A DNA stretch of 6,120 bases from CAZHWR01 sp964536085 (lineage in GTDB: Bacteria; Bacillota; Clostridia; Oscillospirales; Ruminococcaceae), in assembly GCA_964536085.1 (NCBI GenBank), contig CAZHWR010000072.1, positions 1 to 6,120 on the forward strand, read 5' to 3'. The position numbers and the translations under genes are program-made. The first letter of the stretch is position 1. Each line of letters begins with the position of its first letter. Of the stretch, positions 1 to 6,120 are shown one piece after another. The notes below the pieces were generated by a model. That model was not told the origin of the DNA and searched no databases. It was given only the letters and a program-made list of their open reading frames with translations.

Positions 1-52
1 CCCCGACCTGCTGATTACAAATCAGCTGCTCTACCAACTGAGCTACACCAGC
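1..52 (-). tRNA. trnT: tRNA-Thr (anticodon UGU), 5' part, cut by the window edge
   Basis: Read on the minus strand from base 52 leftwards, the sequence begins GCTGGTG (5' acceptor strand), then TA, the D arm (GCTC, loop AGTTGGTA, GAGC) and an anticodon arm with stem GCTGA/TCAGC around the loop TTTGTAA. The anticodon is TGT, so the tRNA reads ACA-type threonine codons. The variable region AGGTC and the first bases of the T stem (GGGG) follow, and then the window ends. The T loop, the 3' acceptor strand and any encoded CCA are therefore not visible. The visible part is canonical, with no mismatch in the D or anticodon stems. The gene is divergent from the secreted protein gene to its right and has its own consensus promoter. 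Confidence 0.96.
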
Positions 53-74
53 ATAACCCCAAGCAACATTTGGA

Positions 75-103
75 ATTATACCATGACTGAAAAGGCGTGT
101 CAA
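75..103 (-). promoter_or_regulatory. SigA/sigma-70 consensus promoter of the tRNA-Thr gene
   Basis: On the minus strand, TTGACA (98-103 on the plus strand) and TATAAT (75-80) are separated by exactly 17 bp (81-97). Both hexamers match the consensus at all six positions. Transcription would start near base 68, leaving a leader of about 16 nt before the mature tRNA 5' end at base 52. A perfect promoter with a very short leader is what is expected of a stable RNA operon. Whether other tRNA genes follow in the same transcript cannot be seen. Confidence 0.9.
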
Positions 104-305
104 TAGATTTTTTGCATTTTTTAATCACAGATTTAACCTCAATGGGAATAAAATGTATGATAATCGCGCTTTTTGCGCTTAAAGCTGACTGAAACGTTAT
201 GATAAATGGAAGCATGTTTTTGCAATGCTATATACAAAAATTGGAATATTTTCTGAAAACTTCCCGTGCATACAATGTTTGCAATTTTTTCAAACATTTG
301 GCGTA
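104..305. other. AT-rich intergenic stretch between two divergent transcription units
   Basis: The gene-free region between the tRNA and the secreted protein gene runs over roughly 350 bases (53-410), and this is its central part. It is AT-rich with several A and T runs. Apart from the inverted repeat at 274-298 I see nothing supportable here: no ribosome binding site followed by a plausible reading frame, and no recognisable riboswitch, T-box or RNA gene. The short reading frames that cross it lack Shine-Dalgarno sequences and look like chance. Confidence 0.6.
274..298. repeat. 8-bp inverted repeat upstream of the secreted protein promoter
   Basis: AATGTTTG (274-281) and its exact reverse complement CAAACATT (291-298) are separated by 9 bases, mostly T. 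The repeat ends 7 bases before the proposed -35 hexamer at 306. It could be an operator for a dimeric regulator or a weak hairpin. Its composition is AT-rich, so chance is also plausible, and no known operator consensus is recognised. Confidence 0.35.
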
Positions 306-334
306 TTGTCAAAACTCACAAGGGATGTTATGCT
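306..334 (+). promoter_or_regulatory. Probable SigA promoter with extended -10, upstream of the SH3b/C39-like gene
   Basis: TTGTCA (306-311, five of six consensus bases) is followed by a 17-bp spacer and TATGCT (329-334, four of six). TG at 326-327 lies one base upstream of the -10 hexamer and forms an extended -10 element, which usually compensates for a weak -10. Transcription would start near base 341 and give an untranslated leader of about 70 nt before the preferred start codon. The assignment rests on sequence match only. Confidence 0.6.
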
Positions 335-396
335 TGTTGGCGAGGAAATTTTGATTCAACTAAAATAAATCCACGTGAATCGAGTTTATTTCCGGG

Positions 397-404
397 AAAG
401 GAAG
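397..404 (+). promoter_or_regulatory. Ribosome binding site that decides the start of the SH3b/C39-like gene
   Basis: AAAGGAAG is a good Shine-Dalgarno match, 6 bases before TTG at 411 and 9 bases before TTG at 414. The alternative GTG at 375 lies upstream of this site and has no purine-rich ribosome binding site of its own. Starting at 375 would also place 12 extra charged residues ahead of the signal peptide. The site therefore favours a TTG start. Confidence 0.7.
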
Positions 405-410
405 ATTTTA

Positions 411-1406
411 TTGTTGAAAAAACAAGTGACGAACATTTTTACTAAATTGTCCGCCGTTTTTGTGGCTACGACTATATGCTTCGGCATGCTGATAACCGCG
501 AACAGTCATGCATACGCCGCTCAGTCGGAAATTTCGGCAGGTCAGGTCACAACCTCGTCCACGAATCTCAATGTGCGATTGGGCGCGGGTACGGGATATT
601 CGGTCGTCGCTTCACTTGCAAAGGGAAGCATGGTAACGCTGATTTCAAAATCGGGCGATTGGTGGCAGGTGGAATATTCGGACGGCAAAACCGGATATTG
701 CCATAAAGATTATATATCTCAGATTTCTACCGTGACTGCCACGGTAAACACCGAGTCTACAAACTTAAATGTGAGAAGCGGCGCTGGGACAAATTACAGC
801 ATTGTCGGCTCTCTTGCTAAAGGAAAGCAGGTGGTCATACTGTCCGAATCAGGCGGTTGGAGCAAGGTTTTATACGCAGGAACCGACGTCGGATATGCCA
901 GCAGCAGTTATCTGAAAAAGGCCTCCGCATATTCGTCTGTGGCTTTGAGTGTTTCGGATTTTAAACAAACAGACAGCCGCTGGGCAAATGTCACGTTGGG
1001 AAGCTCAGGGAAAACCATAGGAAGCGTCGGATGTACAACCACTGCAATTGCCATGATGGAATCGTACAGAACCGGCACGACGATTTATCCTGACGCGATG
1101 TCGAAAAAATTGAGTTATTCGTCATCGGGGAATCTGTACTGGCCGTCGAACTACTTGAACGACACTTCAAGCTCCGGATATCTTGAGAAGATTTATAATC
1201 TGCTTGCAAGCGGCAAGCCTGTTTTAATGGGCGCTAAAAACTCATCGGGCAAACAGCACTGGGTAGTGGTCAAGGGATTTGGCGGAGGCGATTCGCTTTC
1301 GGCGTCCCAATTTACCATTAATGACCCGGAAACCTCCTCCAGGACAAATTTGCAGCAGTTTTTAAATGAATATCCTACATTTTACAAATTAGTGTATTAT
1401 AATTAG
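411..1406 (+). CDS. Secreted protein with two SH3b domains and a C39-like papain-fold peptidase domain
   Basis: Numbered from TTG 411 (331 residues; TTG 414 is equally possible, GTG 375 would give 343). Residues 1-36 form a typical signal peptide: a basic start (LKKQ), a hydrophobic core about 13-30, and a cleavage site around AYA-A. Two bacterial SH3 domains follow at about 44-106 and 107-171, each with the TNLNVR-GAGT-YS-V-SLAKG signature; such domains commonly bind peptidoglycan. From about 180 to 331 the sequence matches the Peptidase_C39_2 type of cysteine peptidase-like domain. Gln186 (FKQTDSRW), Cys208 (GSVGCTTTA), His283 (KQHWVVV) and Asp305 (INDP) fit the oxyanion Gln and Cys-His-Asp triad, so it is probably active. 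The likely role is binding the cell wall and cleaving a peptide or cross-link outside the cell; the substrate is unknown. It stands alone between its own promoter and a terminator. No sortase or transmembrane anchor is present at the C-terminus, so retention would depend on the SH3b domains. Confidence 0.88.
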   Translation: MLKKQVTNIFTKLSAVFVATTICFGMLITANSHAYAAQSEISAGQVTTSSTNLNVRLGAGTGYSVVASLAKGSMVTLISKSGDWWQVEYSDGKTGYCHKDYISQISTVTATVNTESTNLNVRSGAGTNYSIVGSLAKGKQVVILSESGGWSKVLYAGTDVGYASSSYLKKASAYSSVALSVSDFKQTDSRWANVTLGSSGKTIGSVGCTTTAIAMMESYRTGTTIYPDAMSKKLSYSSSGNLYWPSNYLNDTSSSGYLEKIYNLLASGKPVLMGAKNSSGKQHWVVVKGFGGGDSLSASQFTINDPETSSRTNLQQFLNEYPTFYKLVYYN

Positions 1407-1411
1407 CGGCG

Positions 1412-1445
1412 AAAACAGAGGAGCATAGGCTCCTCTGTTTTTTTT
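1412..1445 (+). terminator. Strong Rho-independent terminator after the SH3b/C39-like gene
   Basis: A perfect 13-bp stem (1412-1424 paired with 1429-1441) closes a 4-base loop, ATAG. The central part of the stem is ACAGAGGAGC paired with GCTCCTCTGT. Eight T residues in a row run from 1438 to 1445. The hairpin begins 5 bases after the TAG stop codon, so it should end this transcript and separate it from the rhamnosidase gene. Confidence 0.95.
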
Positions 1446-1556
1446 CTCCGCTATACTGCAAATAAGGTTAGTTTTTCGGTCAAATTGCGACCTTTAAATT
1501 TTTGCGGATAGGTGATATATTTATAGTAAATGTTCGACTGTGTTTATTTTATAAAA
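1446..1556 (+). other. Intergenic region expected to hold the rhamnosidase promoter; none clearly identified
   Basis: The terminator upstream implies that the rhamnosidase gene needs its own promoter here. TATAGT (1522-1527) and TATATT (1516-1521) each match five of six -10 bases, but neither has a convincing -35 at 16-18 bp; TTGCGA at 1485-1490 is too far away. The promoter may depend on an activator, as is common for sugar-induced glycosidase genes, but no cre-like or AraC-type site is recognised. Confidence 0.35.
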
Positions 1557-1557
1557 A

Positions 1558-1563
1558 GAGGTG
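1558..1563 (+). promoter_or_regulatory. Ribosome binding site of the rhamnosidase gene
   Basis: GAGGTG matches the anti-Shine-Dalgarno over six bases and lies 5 bases before the ATG at 1569. It confirms that start, which also opens directly into a signal peptide. Confidence 0.85.
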
Positions 1564-1568
1564 TAAAT

Positions 1569-4500
1569 ATGAATATTTTGAAAAAGGGGGCCGCAGTTAT
1601 TATGTCTGCATGCTTGCTGATCGGGTCGATCCCTGCAACTGCTTCGGCAAAAGAGCAAACCGAAATTGTGAATCTGAAGGTGAACGACGTTGTTAATCCG
1701 ATAGGAATAGATACAAACCCCAGCTTTTCATGGCAGATGACGTCGACCTTAACGGGCGAAAAACAAACCGCTTATCAAATAACGGTTTGGGATATCTCCG
1801 ACAGTTCCGATGTGGTTTGGGATTCAGGAAAAGTCGAATCGGACGAATCGGTTTCGATTAAGTACGAAGGAAGCACGCTTGAATCGTCAAAGCGGTACGG
1901 ATGGACGGTATCTGTCTGGAATTCGCAAGGCGACAAGCTCAGTCCGTCAGAGGAGACATTTTTTGAAACGGGTCTGCTAGACGAAGAGGACTGGAGTGGC
2001 GCGTATTGGATTAAAACAGGCGATTCGACAACTGTGATGGAGAACCCTGTTGAAAAACAGGCGGATTACACCATCGACGTTGATATCAGGATAATCAACA
2101 CCGGCGTCGCGCTTATTTTTGAGGCGCAGGATAAAAGCAACTTTTTAATGTGGCAGCTTCGCACTGATGAAAAAAATACTAACAAGCTTCTGCTCAGGCC
2201 GCATTACTGCAAAAACGGAAACTTCACAGTTGTCGGCGAGACTGATATCACCGATAAGGCAAACGGCGGTGTGATCGGTGTTCAGCATTTGCAGATTCGG
2301 GTTAAAAACAATGCGGTTACAACGTTTGTCAACGGCAGCGAGGTCAACACCATCGCTTTTTCTCAGCTCGGCGGAATAAATCCCGAGGGAGCGGGCTGTG
2401 TTCTCGGTTTCAGAGCCGATTATCAGGAAAAAGAAGACGGCTGGATGGACAATATTGTCGTAACCGATTATTCATCAGACGAAAGCGGACAGGCGGTTAA
2501 ATCATATGATTTTGACGACGGCGTAAATCCGTTTGACGCGGGAAGTATTACAAGCGGCAGACTCTATACTACCTATACCGCGGGCTCAACGCTTGTTTCC
2601 CTTGAAGAGTCGCAAGTCGATACCGAACAAATCAAATATTCGGTCGAAGCGGATATCACCTGTCAAACTGATGCGGTCAGTCTTGTTTTCAGCGCGGTTG
2701 ACAACAAAAACCTTTATATGTGGCAGTTTAATACGGAGGAAACTCCGGGAAGAGTATTGTTCCGTCCTCACGCTTACATAGGCGGGACATTCTCGGTTTA
2801 CACAAGCAATGTGAAGGATATAACTTCTATAGTTGGTTCAACCGATGAGTTTTCCAAAACCGAAGCGCACATTAAAATAGATGTTACGCAGGATAATATT
2901 AAAACTTATGTAAACGGCACATTGGTCGATACGTTGACCGTAGGTGCAAAAACAGGCACGGGCGCTGTTGCGCATACTCCCGTTATCGGCGGTATAGGAA
3001 CCCGTACATCCGGGGACGAAACAGGCACTATCGACAATTTCACTCTTATTAATTATCTCAATAATGAATCGGGCGAAGTGGTTTACAGCTATGATTTCGA
3101 ATCGCTGAATCCGTTTGCCTCGGGTGAGATTGAAAACGGAAAATATATAGCGGCGGGAAATAACGGCGTGACACTTGCATACTCAGGAGCGGACACCTTC
3201 CGCAAGGAGTTCAAAGCCCAAAAACAGGTCGCCTCGGCAAAAATATATATGTCGGGTCTGGGTGTGTTCGACGCATATATAAACGGCGAAAGAATCGGAA
3301 CTAAAAATGATGACGGCACCGTTACATACGACGAGTTAAAACCCGGTTATACAAAGCCCGGAGTCCGCGCGTTTTACTACACCTACGATGTAACTGATTA
3401 TATAAACAGCAATGCGCAAAATACCGTTTCGGCTTCGGTTACCACAGGCTGGTGGGGCGGAGCCATCACGGGAAATTACGGCACAAACAGCGCGTTTAAG
3501 GCAAAGCTGCTGATAACCTATCAGGACGGCACTCAGGATATTGTGATAACGGATTCCTCGTGGAAAAGCTGCACTACAGGTCCTGTGCTGTACGGCGATA
3601 TTTACGGCGGTGAAATTTACGATGCAAACGCCGACGTATCCTACCGCGATATAAGCTTCGATGATTCAGGCTGGTATTACGCCAAAAAAGATACGCAGTT
3701 TTCCGGCGTGCTCTGCGCTCAGGCGGGCGCTGAAGTAAGAATACGTAGCGACCTGGTGCTTTCGGCAAAAACCGTGACGGTATATAACGGCGTCACGGGA
3801 GAAACATCATCAAAATACGGAACGATTAATGTGACCGGCGAATACTCCGGCGGGGAATTTGCCCTCAAAAAAGGCGAGACGGCGGTAGTTGATCTGGGTC
3901 AGAACTTTGCGGGCTGGGAGCAGATAACCGTAAACGGCGACAGCGGTACGGTAATAACTATACGCCACGGTGAAATGCTCAACGACAACGACGGACTTAA
4001 ATCGCGCGGAAACGACGGCGCCGAGGGAAGCGTTTACACCGCGAATCTCCGCTCCGCCGCCGCAACGACAAGATATATTATGAGCGGTGACGGCGATGAA
4101 ACATATCATCCCACCAACACCTTCTATGGCTTCAGATATCTTTCTGTTACCGCCTCTAAGGACGTTACATTCAAAAGCATTAAAGGTCTTGTTACCACTT
4201 CGGCTTTGGAAGATACAGGCTTTATTGAAACGTCCGACAGCAAGGTAAATCAGCTTATAAGCAATATCAAGTGGGGTCAGTACAGCAACTATCTCAGCGT
4301 GCCGACCGACTGCCCGCAGCGCGACGAACGACAGGGCTGGACAGCGGACGCTCAGGTGTTCTCCGGGGCTGCGGCTTACAACGCCGATTCAAAGGCGTTT
4401 TTGAGAAAATTCACTCAGGATATGCGCGACGCACAGCGCTCGGACGGTGCGTTTACAGGTACTGCTCCTTATGAAAATTACGGCTCAACAGGGCAGCTCG

Positions 4501-6120
4501 GCTGGTGCGACGCGGGCGTTATTATACCGTATAACCTGTATAAAATGTACGGTGATAAGTCGATAATCAAAGAAAACTATGAAGCTATGAAAAAGTTTAT
4601 GGACGTGTTTATGGCGTCCACGAACAAAAAGGGAGCGGGTCACGACTACGGCGACTGGCTTGCCTATGAAAGTAACGACGAAACGATAAAATCCATGCTC
4701 GGCGTTGTTTACTACGCTTACGACGCGCTTTTGATGGTCGAAATGGCGAATGCGATAGGAAAGACTGAAGACGCGGCAAGGTATCAGCAGGTTTATGAGG
4801 ACGAGAAGGAATATTTCATAAGCAATTATGTGAACGCGAAGGGAAATTTAAAGCGCACTGAACAGACCGTTTGCCTTATGGCGCTTAAATTCGATCTTCT
4901 GCCCGACGAGGCTTCAAGGGAAACAGTTAAACAGACGCTTTTAAACAACATAAGCCGTAACTCAAACAAGCTGCAAACAGGATTTTTGGGAACATCGGTA
5001 ATAATGCAAACACTTTCCGATATCGGCGCGAGCGACGTAGCGTATAAGCTGCTGCTTCAGGAGGAAAATCCCTCGTGGTTGTATTCAGTGAATCAGGGCG
5101 CGACGACTATTTGGGAGCGCTGGAATTCGTATACAAAGGAAAGCGGCTTCGGAGACGTCAGCATGAACTCGTTCAATCACTACGCCTACGGCGCGGTTTC
5201 CGAGTGGATGTTCGGTTATATGGCGGGAATCAGCACAGATACTCAAAATACCGGTTTTAAACGGATAGTATTGCAGCCTGAGCCCGACAGTTCGATAGGA
5301 TATGTGAATTGTTCATACGAAAGCCCTTACGGAACTATCGTGAGCAACTGGAAATACGAAAACGGATATTTCAGCTACAACTCGGAAATTCCTGCGAACA
5401 CTACGGCTGAAATATCAATTCCCGCCACAGAATACAACGAGATTACTGTAAACGGAGTAAAAGCAGGCGAGTTGACGCTTGAACAAAACGGTATAGAATG
5501 TGTTGAAACCGCAGACGGCAAAGCGGTGTTTGAAGCAGTCAGCGGAAAATTCAGCTTCAGCATTCAGTATTCGTCCAACACCGATATTGAATCGGTAACG
5601 GTTGACGGCGTTGCTGCCAGTGCTGACGGTCAGGGCTTTGCCGCCGCTGTCCCGTATGCCGACTCGCACAGCGTTGAGGTCGTAACGTCGGATAACAATG
5701 CGGCGGCTGTGTATAACGCGGAAACGGGTATAATAACCGTTACTGCCGAGGACGGCACGGTAAAGGAATATACGCTTGCAGTCACGGATATTTTGAGCAG
5801 CAACACTGAAATCGCATCAGTGAAGGTGGATAATCTGGAAGCGATCCGAACCGGCGATGCGTTTGCGGTAACTGTCGCAAAAGCGGAGTCGCACAGCGTT
5901 GTAATTACCGCGGAGGATAAAAATGCGACTGCTGTATATGATTCTGCGTCAGGCAAAATCACAGTGACTGCGCAGGACGGAACGATTAAAGAGTATACTC
6001 TTATCATCGCTGAAAAGACCGATACGAACAACTCAGGCTCAACTACTACACCTCCCGCGGTTACAAACGGCACACAGGTAGTAAACGGCAAGACGGTGCT
6101 GTATGTAAACGGTAAGCAGG
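1569..6120 (+). CDS. Secreted multimodular GH78 alpha-L-rhamnosidase (3' end beyond the window)
   Basis: The frame is open from ATG 1569 to the window edge, giving 1517 residues without a stop; the C-terminus is missing. Enzymes of GH78 release terminal alpha-L-rhamnose from plant polysaccharides and glycosides with inversion of configuration. Visible order: signal peptide 1-27 (cleavage ASA-K); FnIII/Ig-like N-terminal domain about 33-140; two jelly-roll-like modules about 165-300 and 355-495; Bac_rhamnosid_N domain about 540-710 (FRKEF, GVFDAYINGERIG); concanavalin-like domain about 760-860 (DLGQNFAGW, FYGFRYLSV); (alpha/alpha)6 catalytic domain about 885-1228; C-terminal beta-sandwich about 1229-1330; two 75-residue repeats about 1337-1483; then a Ser/Thr/Pro-rich linker. 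The catalytic motif CPQRDERQGW gives Glu920 as general acid with Asp914 and Asp927 nearby, and TIWERW gives Glu1183 as general base. Asp1029 lies in the conserved DYGDW. All expected catalytic residues are present, so the enzyme should be active. It is larger than a typical GH78 enzyme (about 900-1100 residues). No rhamnose uptake or catabolism gene is in view. Confidence 0.96.
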   Translation, partial: MNILKKGAAVIMSACLLIGSIPATASAKEQTEIVNLKVNDVVNPIGIDTNPSFSWQMTSTLTGEKQTAYQITVWDISDSSDVVWDSGKVESDESVSIKYEGSTLESSKRYGWTVSVWNSQGDKLSPSEETFFETGLLDEEDWSGAYWIKTGDSTTVMENPVEKQADYTIDVDIRIINTGVALIFEAQDKSNFLMWQLRTDEKNTNKLLLRPHYCKNGNFTVVGETDITDKANGGVIGVQHLQIRVKNNAVTTFVNGSEVNTIAFSQLGGINPEGAGCVLGFRADYQEKEDGWMDNIVVTDYSSDESGQAVKSYDFDDGVNPFDAGSITSGRLYTTYTAGSTLVSLEESQVDTEQIKYSVEADITCQTDAVSLVFSAVDNKNLYMWQFNTEETPGRVLFRPHAYIGGTFSVYTSNVKDITSIVGSTDEFSKTEAHIKIDVTQDNIKTYVNGTLVDTLTVGAKTGTGAVAHTPVIGGIGTRTSGDETGTIDNFTLINYLNNESGEVVYSYDFESLNPFASGEIENGKYIAAGNNGVTLAYSGADTFRKEFKAQKQVASAKIYMSGLGVFDAYINGERIGTKNDDGTVTYDELKPGYTKPGVRAFYYTYDVTDYINSNAQNTVSASVTTGWWGGAITGNYGTNSAFKAKLLITYQDGTQDIVITDSSWKSCTTGPVLYGDIYGGEIYDANADVSYRDISFDDSGWYYAKKDTQFSGVLCAQAGAEVRIRSDLVLSAKTVTVYNGVTGETSSKYGTINVTGEYSGGEFALKKGETAVVDLGQNFAGWEQITVNGDSGTVITIRHGEMLNDNDGLKSRGNDGAEGSVYTANLRSAAATTRYIMSGDGDETYHPTNTFYGFRYLSVTASKDVTFKSIKGLVTTSALEDTGFIETSDSKVNQLISNIKWGQYSNYLSVPTDCPQRDERQGWTADAQVFSGAAAYNADSKAFLRKFTQDMRDAQRSDGAFTGTAPYENYGSTGQLGWCDAGVIIPYNLYKMYGDKSIIKENYEAMKKFMDVFMASTNKKGAGHDYGDWLAYESNDETIKSMLGVVYYAYDALLMVEMANAIGKTEDAARYQQVYEDEKEYFISNYVNAKGNLKRTEQTVCLMALKFDLLPDEASRETVKQTLLNNISRNSNKLQTGFLGTSVIMQTLSDIGASDVAYKLLLQEENPSWLYSVNQGATTIWERWNSYTKESGFGDVSMNSFNHYAYGAVSEWMFGYMAGISTDTQNTGFKRIVLQPEPDSSIGYVNCSYESPYGTIVSNWKYENGYFSYNSEIPANTTAEISIPATEYNEITVNGVKAGELTLEQNGIECVETADGKAVFEAVSGKFSFSIQYSSNTDIESVTVDGVAASADGQGFAAAVPYADSHSVEVVTSDNNAAAVYNAETGIITVTAEDGTVKEYTLAVTDILSSNTEIASVKVDNLEAIRTGDAFAVTVAKAESHSVVITAEDKNATAVYDSASGKITVTAQDGTIKEYTLIIAEKTDTNNSGSTTTPPAVTNGTQVVNGKTVLYVNGKQ
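2061..2594 (+). repeat. First of two tandem jelly-roll-like modules in the rhamnosidase
   Basis: Residues 165-342 form a beta-rich module with DKSNFLMWQ (188-196), a basic LLRPH stretch (208-212), a VNG turn, and the ending MDNIVV, followed by the tail YDFDDGVNPF at 313-322. The module recurs about 190 residues later with the same landmarks. The pattern resembles LamG/concanavalin-like sugar-binding folds. It occupies the position where the Streptomyces avermitilis rhamnosidase carries its CBM67 rhamnose-binding domain; whether it belongs to CBM67 cannot be settled by eye. The similarity is at protein level only, so the duplication is old. Confidence 0.7.
2631..3176 (+). repeat. Second of two tandem jelly-roll-like modules in the rhamnosidase
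   Basis: Residues 355-536 repeat the first module: DNKNLYMWQ (378-386), LFRPH (397-401), the turn YVNG, the ending IDNFTL, and the tail YDFESLNPF from 508. The offset from the first module is 190 residues at the MWQ motif and 195 at the tail, so one small length difference lies between. Asp378, Asn381 and Trp385 match Asp188, Asn191 and Trp195 of the first copy, which suggests a retained ligand or metal site. The chain re-enters the usual GH78 fold directly afterwards at DTFRKEF (from residue 542). Confidence 0.7.
5577..5801 (+). repeat. First 75-residue beta-rich C-terminal repeat of the rhamnosidase
   Basis: Residues 1337-1411 begin NTDIESVTVDG and end with ITVTAEDGTVKEYTL plus a short connector. 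The pattern, with alternating hydrophobic residues and a terminal KEYTL strand, resembles cadherin-like or Ig-like beta-sandwich repeats common in secreted Bacillota enzymes. Such repeats usually act as spacers or surface-interaction modules. A second copy follows without a gap. Confidence 0.75.
5802..6017 (+). repeat. Second beta-rich C-terminal repeat of the rhamnosidase
   Basis: Residues 1412-1483 begin NTEIASVKVDN, share the internal AESHSVVI and AVYDSASGKITVTAQDG stretches with the first copy (ADSHSVEV, AVYNAETGIITVTAEDG), and end KEYTL. The offset is exactly 225 bases. Beyond it lies a Ser/Thr/Pro-rich linker (about 1484-1503) and then a segment with two VNGK motifs that runs off the window. 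The cell-surface anchor, if any, would lie past the edge. Confidence 0.75.

Noticed and set aside
1..52. tRNA gene as an integration site for a mobile element
   Set aside because: The 3' end of the tRNA, where attachment sites normally lie, is outside the window. There is no integrase and no repeated tRNA fragment in view.
156..203. Possible additional -10 elements (TATGAT at 156 and 198)
   Set aside because: No -35 hexamer lies at an acceptable distance, and the 306-334 promoter is a better match nearer the gene. AT-rich sequence produces such hexamers often.
275..445. 56-codon plus-strand frame starting at ATG 275, possible leader peptide
   Set aside because: It starts inside the inverted repeat upstream of the promoter, so it would lie outside the proposed transcript at its 5' end. 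It also lacks a Shine-Dalgarno sequence and overlaps the real gene in another frame.
3810..4109. 99-residue reading frame on the minus strand
   Set aside because: It lies inside conserved rhamnosidase domains read on the plus strand, and has no start signals of its own.
5630..6091. 153-residue reading frame on the minus strand
   Set aside because: It lies wholly inside the C-terminal repeats of the rhamnosidase, has no ribosome binding site, and its own internal repetition mirrors the two sense-strand repeats. It is an antisense shadow.

Overview
The window looks like a chromosomal fragment from a low-to-mid G+C Gram-positive bacterium, most likely a Clostridia-type, gut-associated Bacillota. 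That is inferred from strong AGGAGG-like ribosome binding sites, a TTG start, SigA-type promoters, Gram-positive signal peptides, an SH3b-plus-C39-like secreted protein, and a very large multimodular secreted glycosidase. The species cannot be named from the sequence alone.

Layout from left to right. Bases 1-52 hold the 5' two-thirds of a tRNA-Thr(UGU) on the minus strand; its 3' end lies beyond the left edge. A consensus promoter (TTGACA, 17 bp, TATAAT) for it sits at 75-103. An AT-rich intergenic stretch follows, with a short inverted repeat and an extended -10 promoter reading rightwards. Next is a secreted protein of about 331 residues with two SH3b domains and a C39-like papain-fold domain (411-1406), closed by a strong intrinsic terminator (1412-1445). 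After a short intergenic gap, one very long reading frame opens at 1569 and is still open at base 6120 (1517 codons visible). It encodes a secreted GH78 family alpha-L-rhamnosidase with its full catalytic core, two tandem jelly-roll-like modules inserted near the N-terminus, and two tandem 75-residue beta-rich repeats near the visible C-terminus.

The two proteins are exported, but each appears to be its own transcription unit, since a terminator separates them. Nothing shows that they act together: one probably acts at the cell wall, the other on rhamnose-containing plant polysaccharides or glycosides outside the cell. No rhamnose catabolic genes, transporter, regulator, mobile element or CRISPR array is visible. 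I found no clear sign of an undescribed system. The most notable item is the unusual modular architecture of the rhamnosidase.
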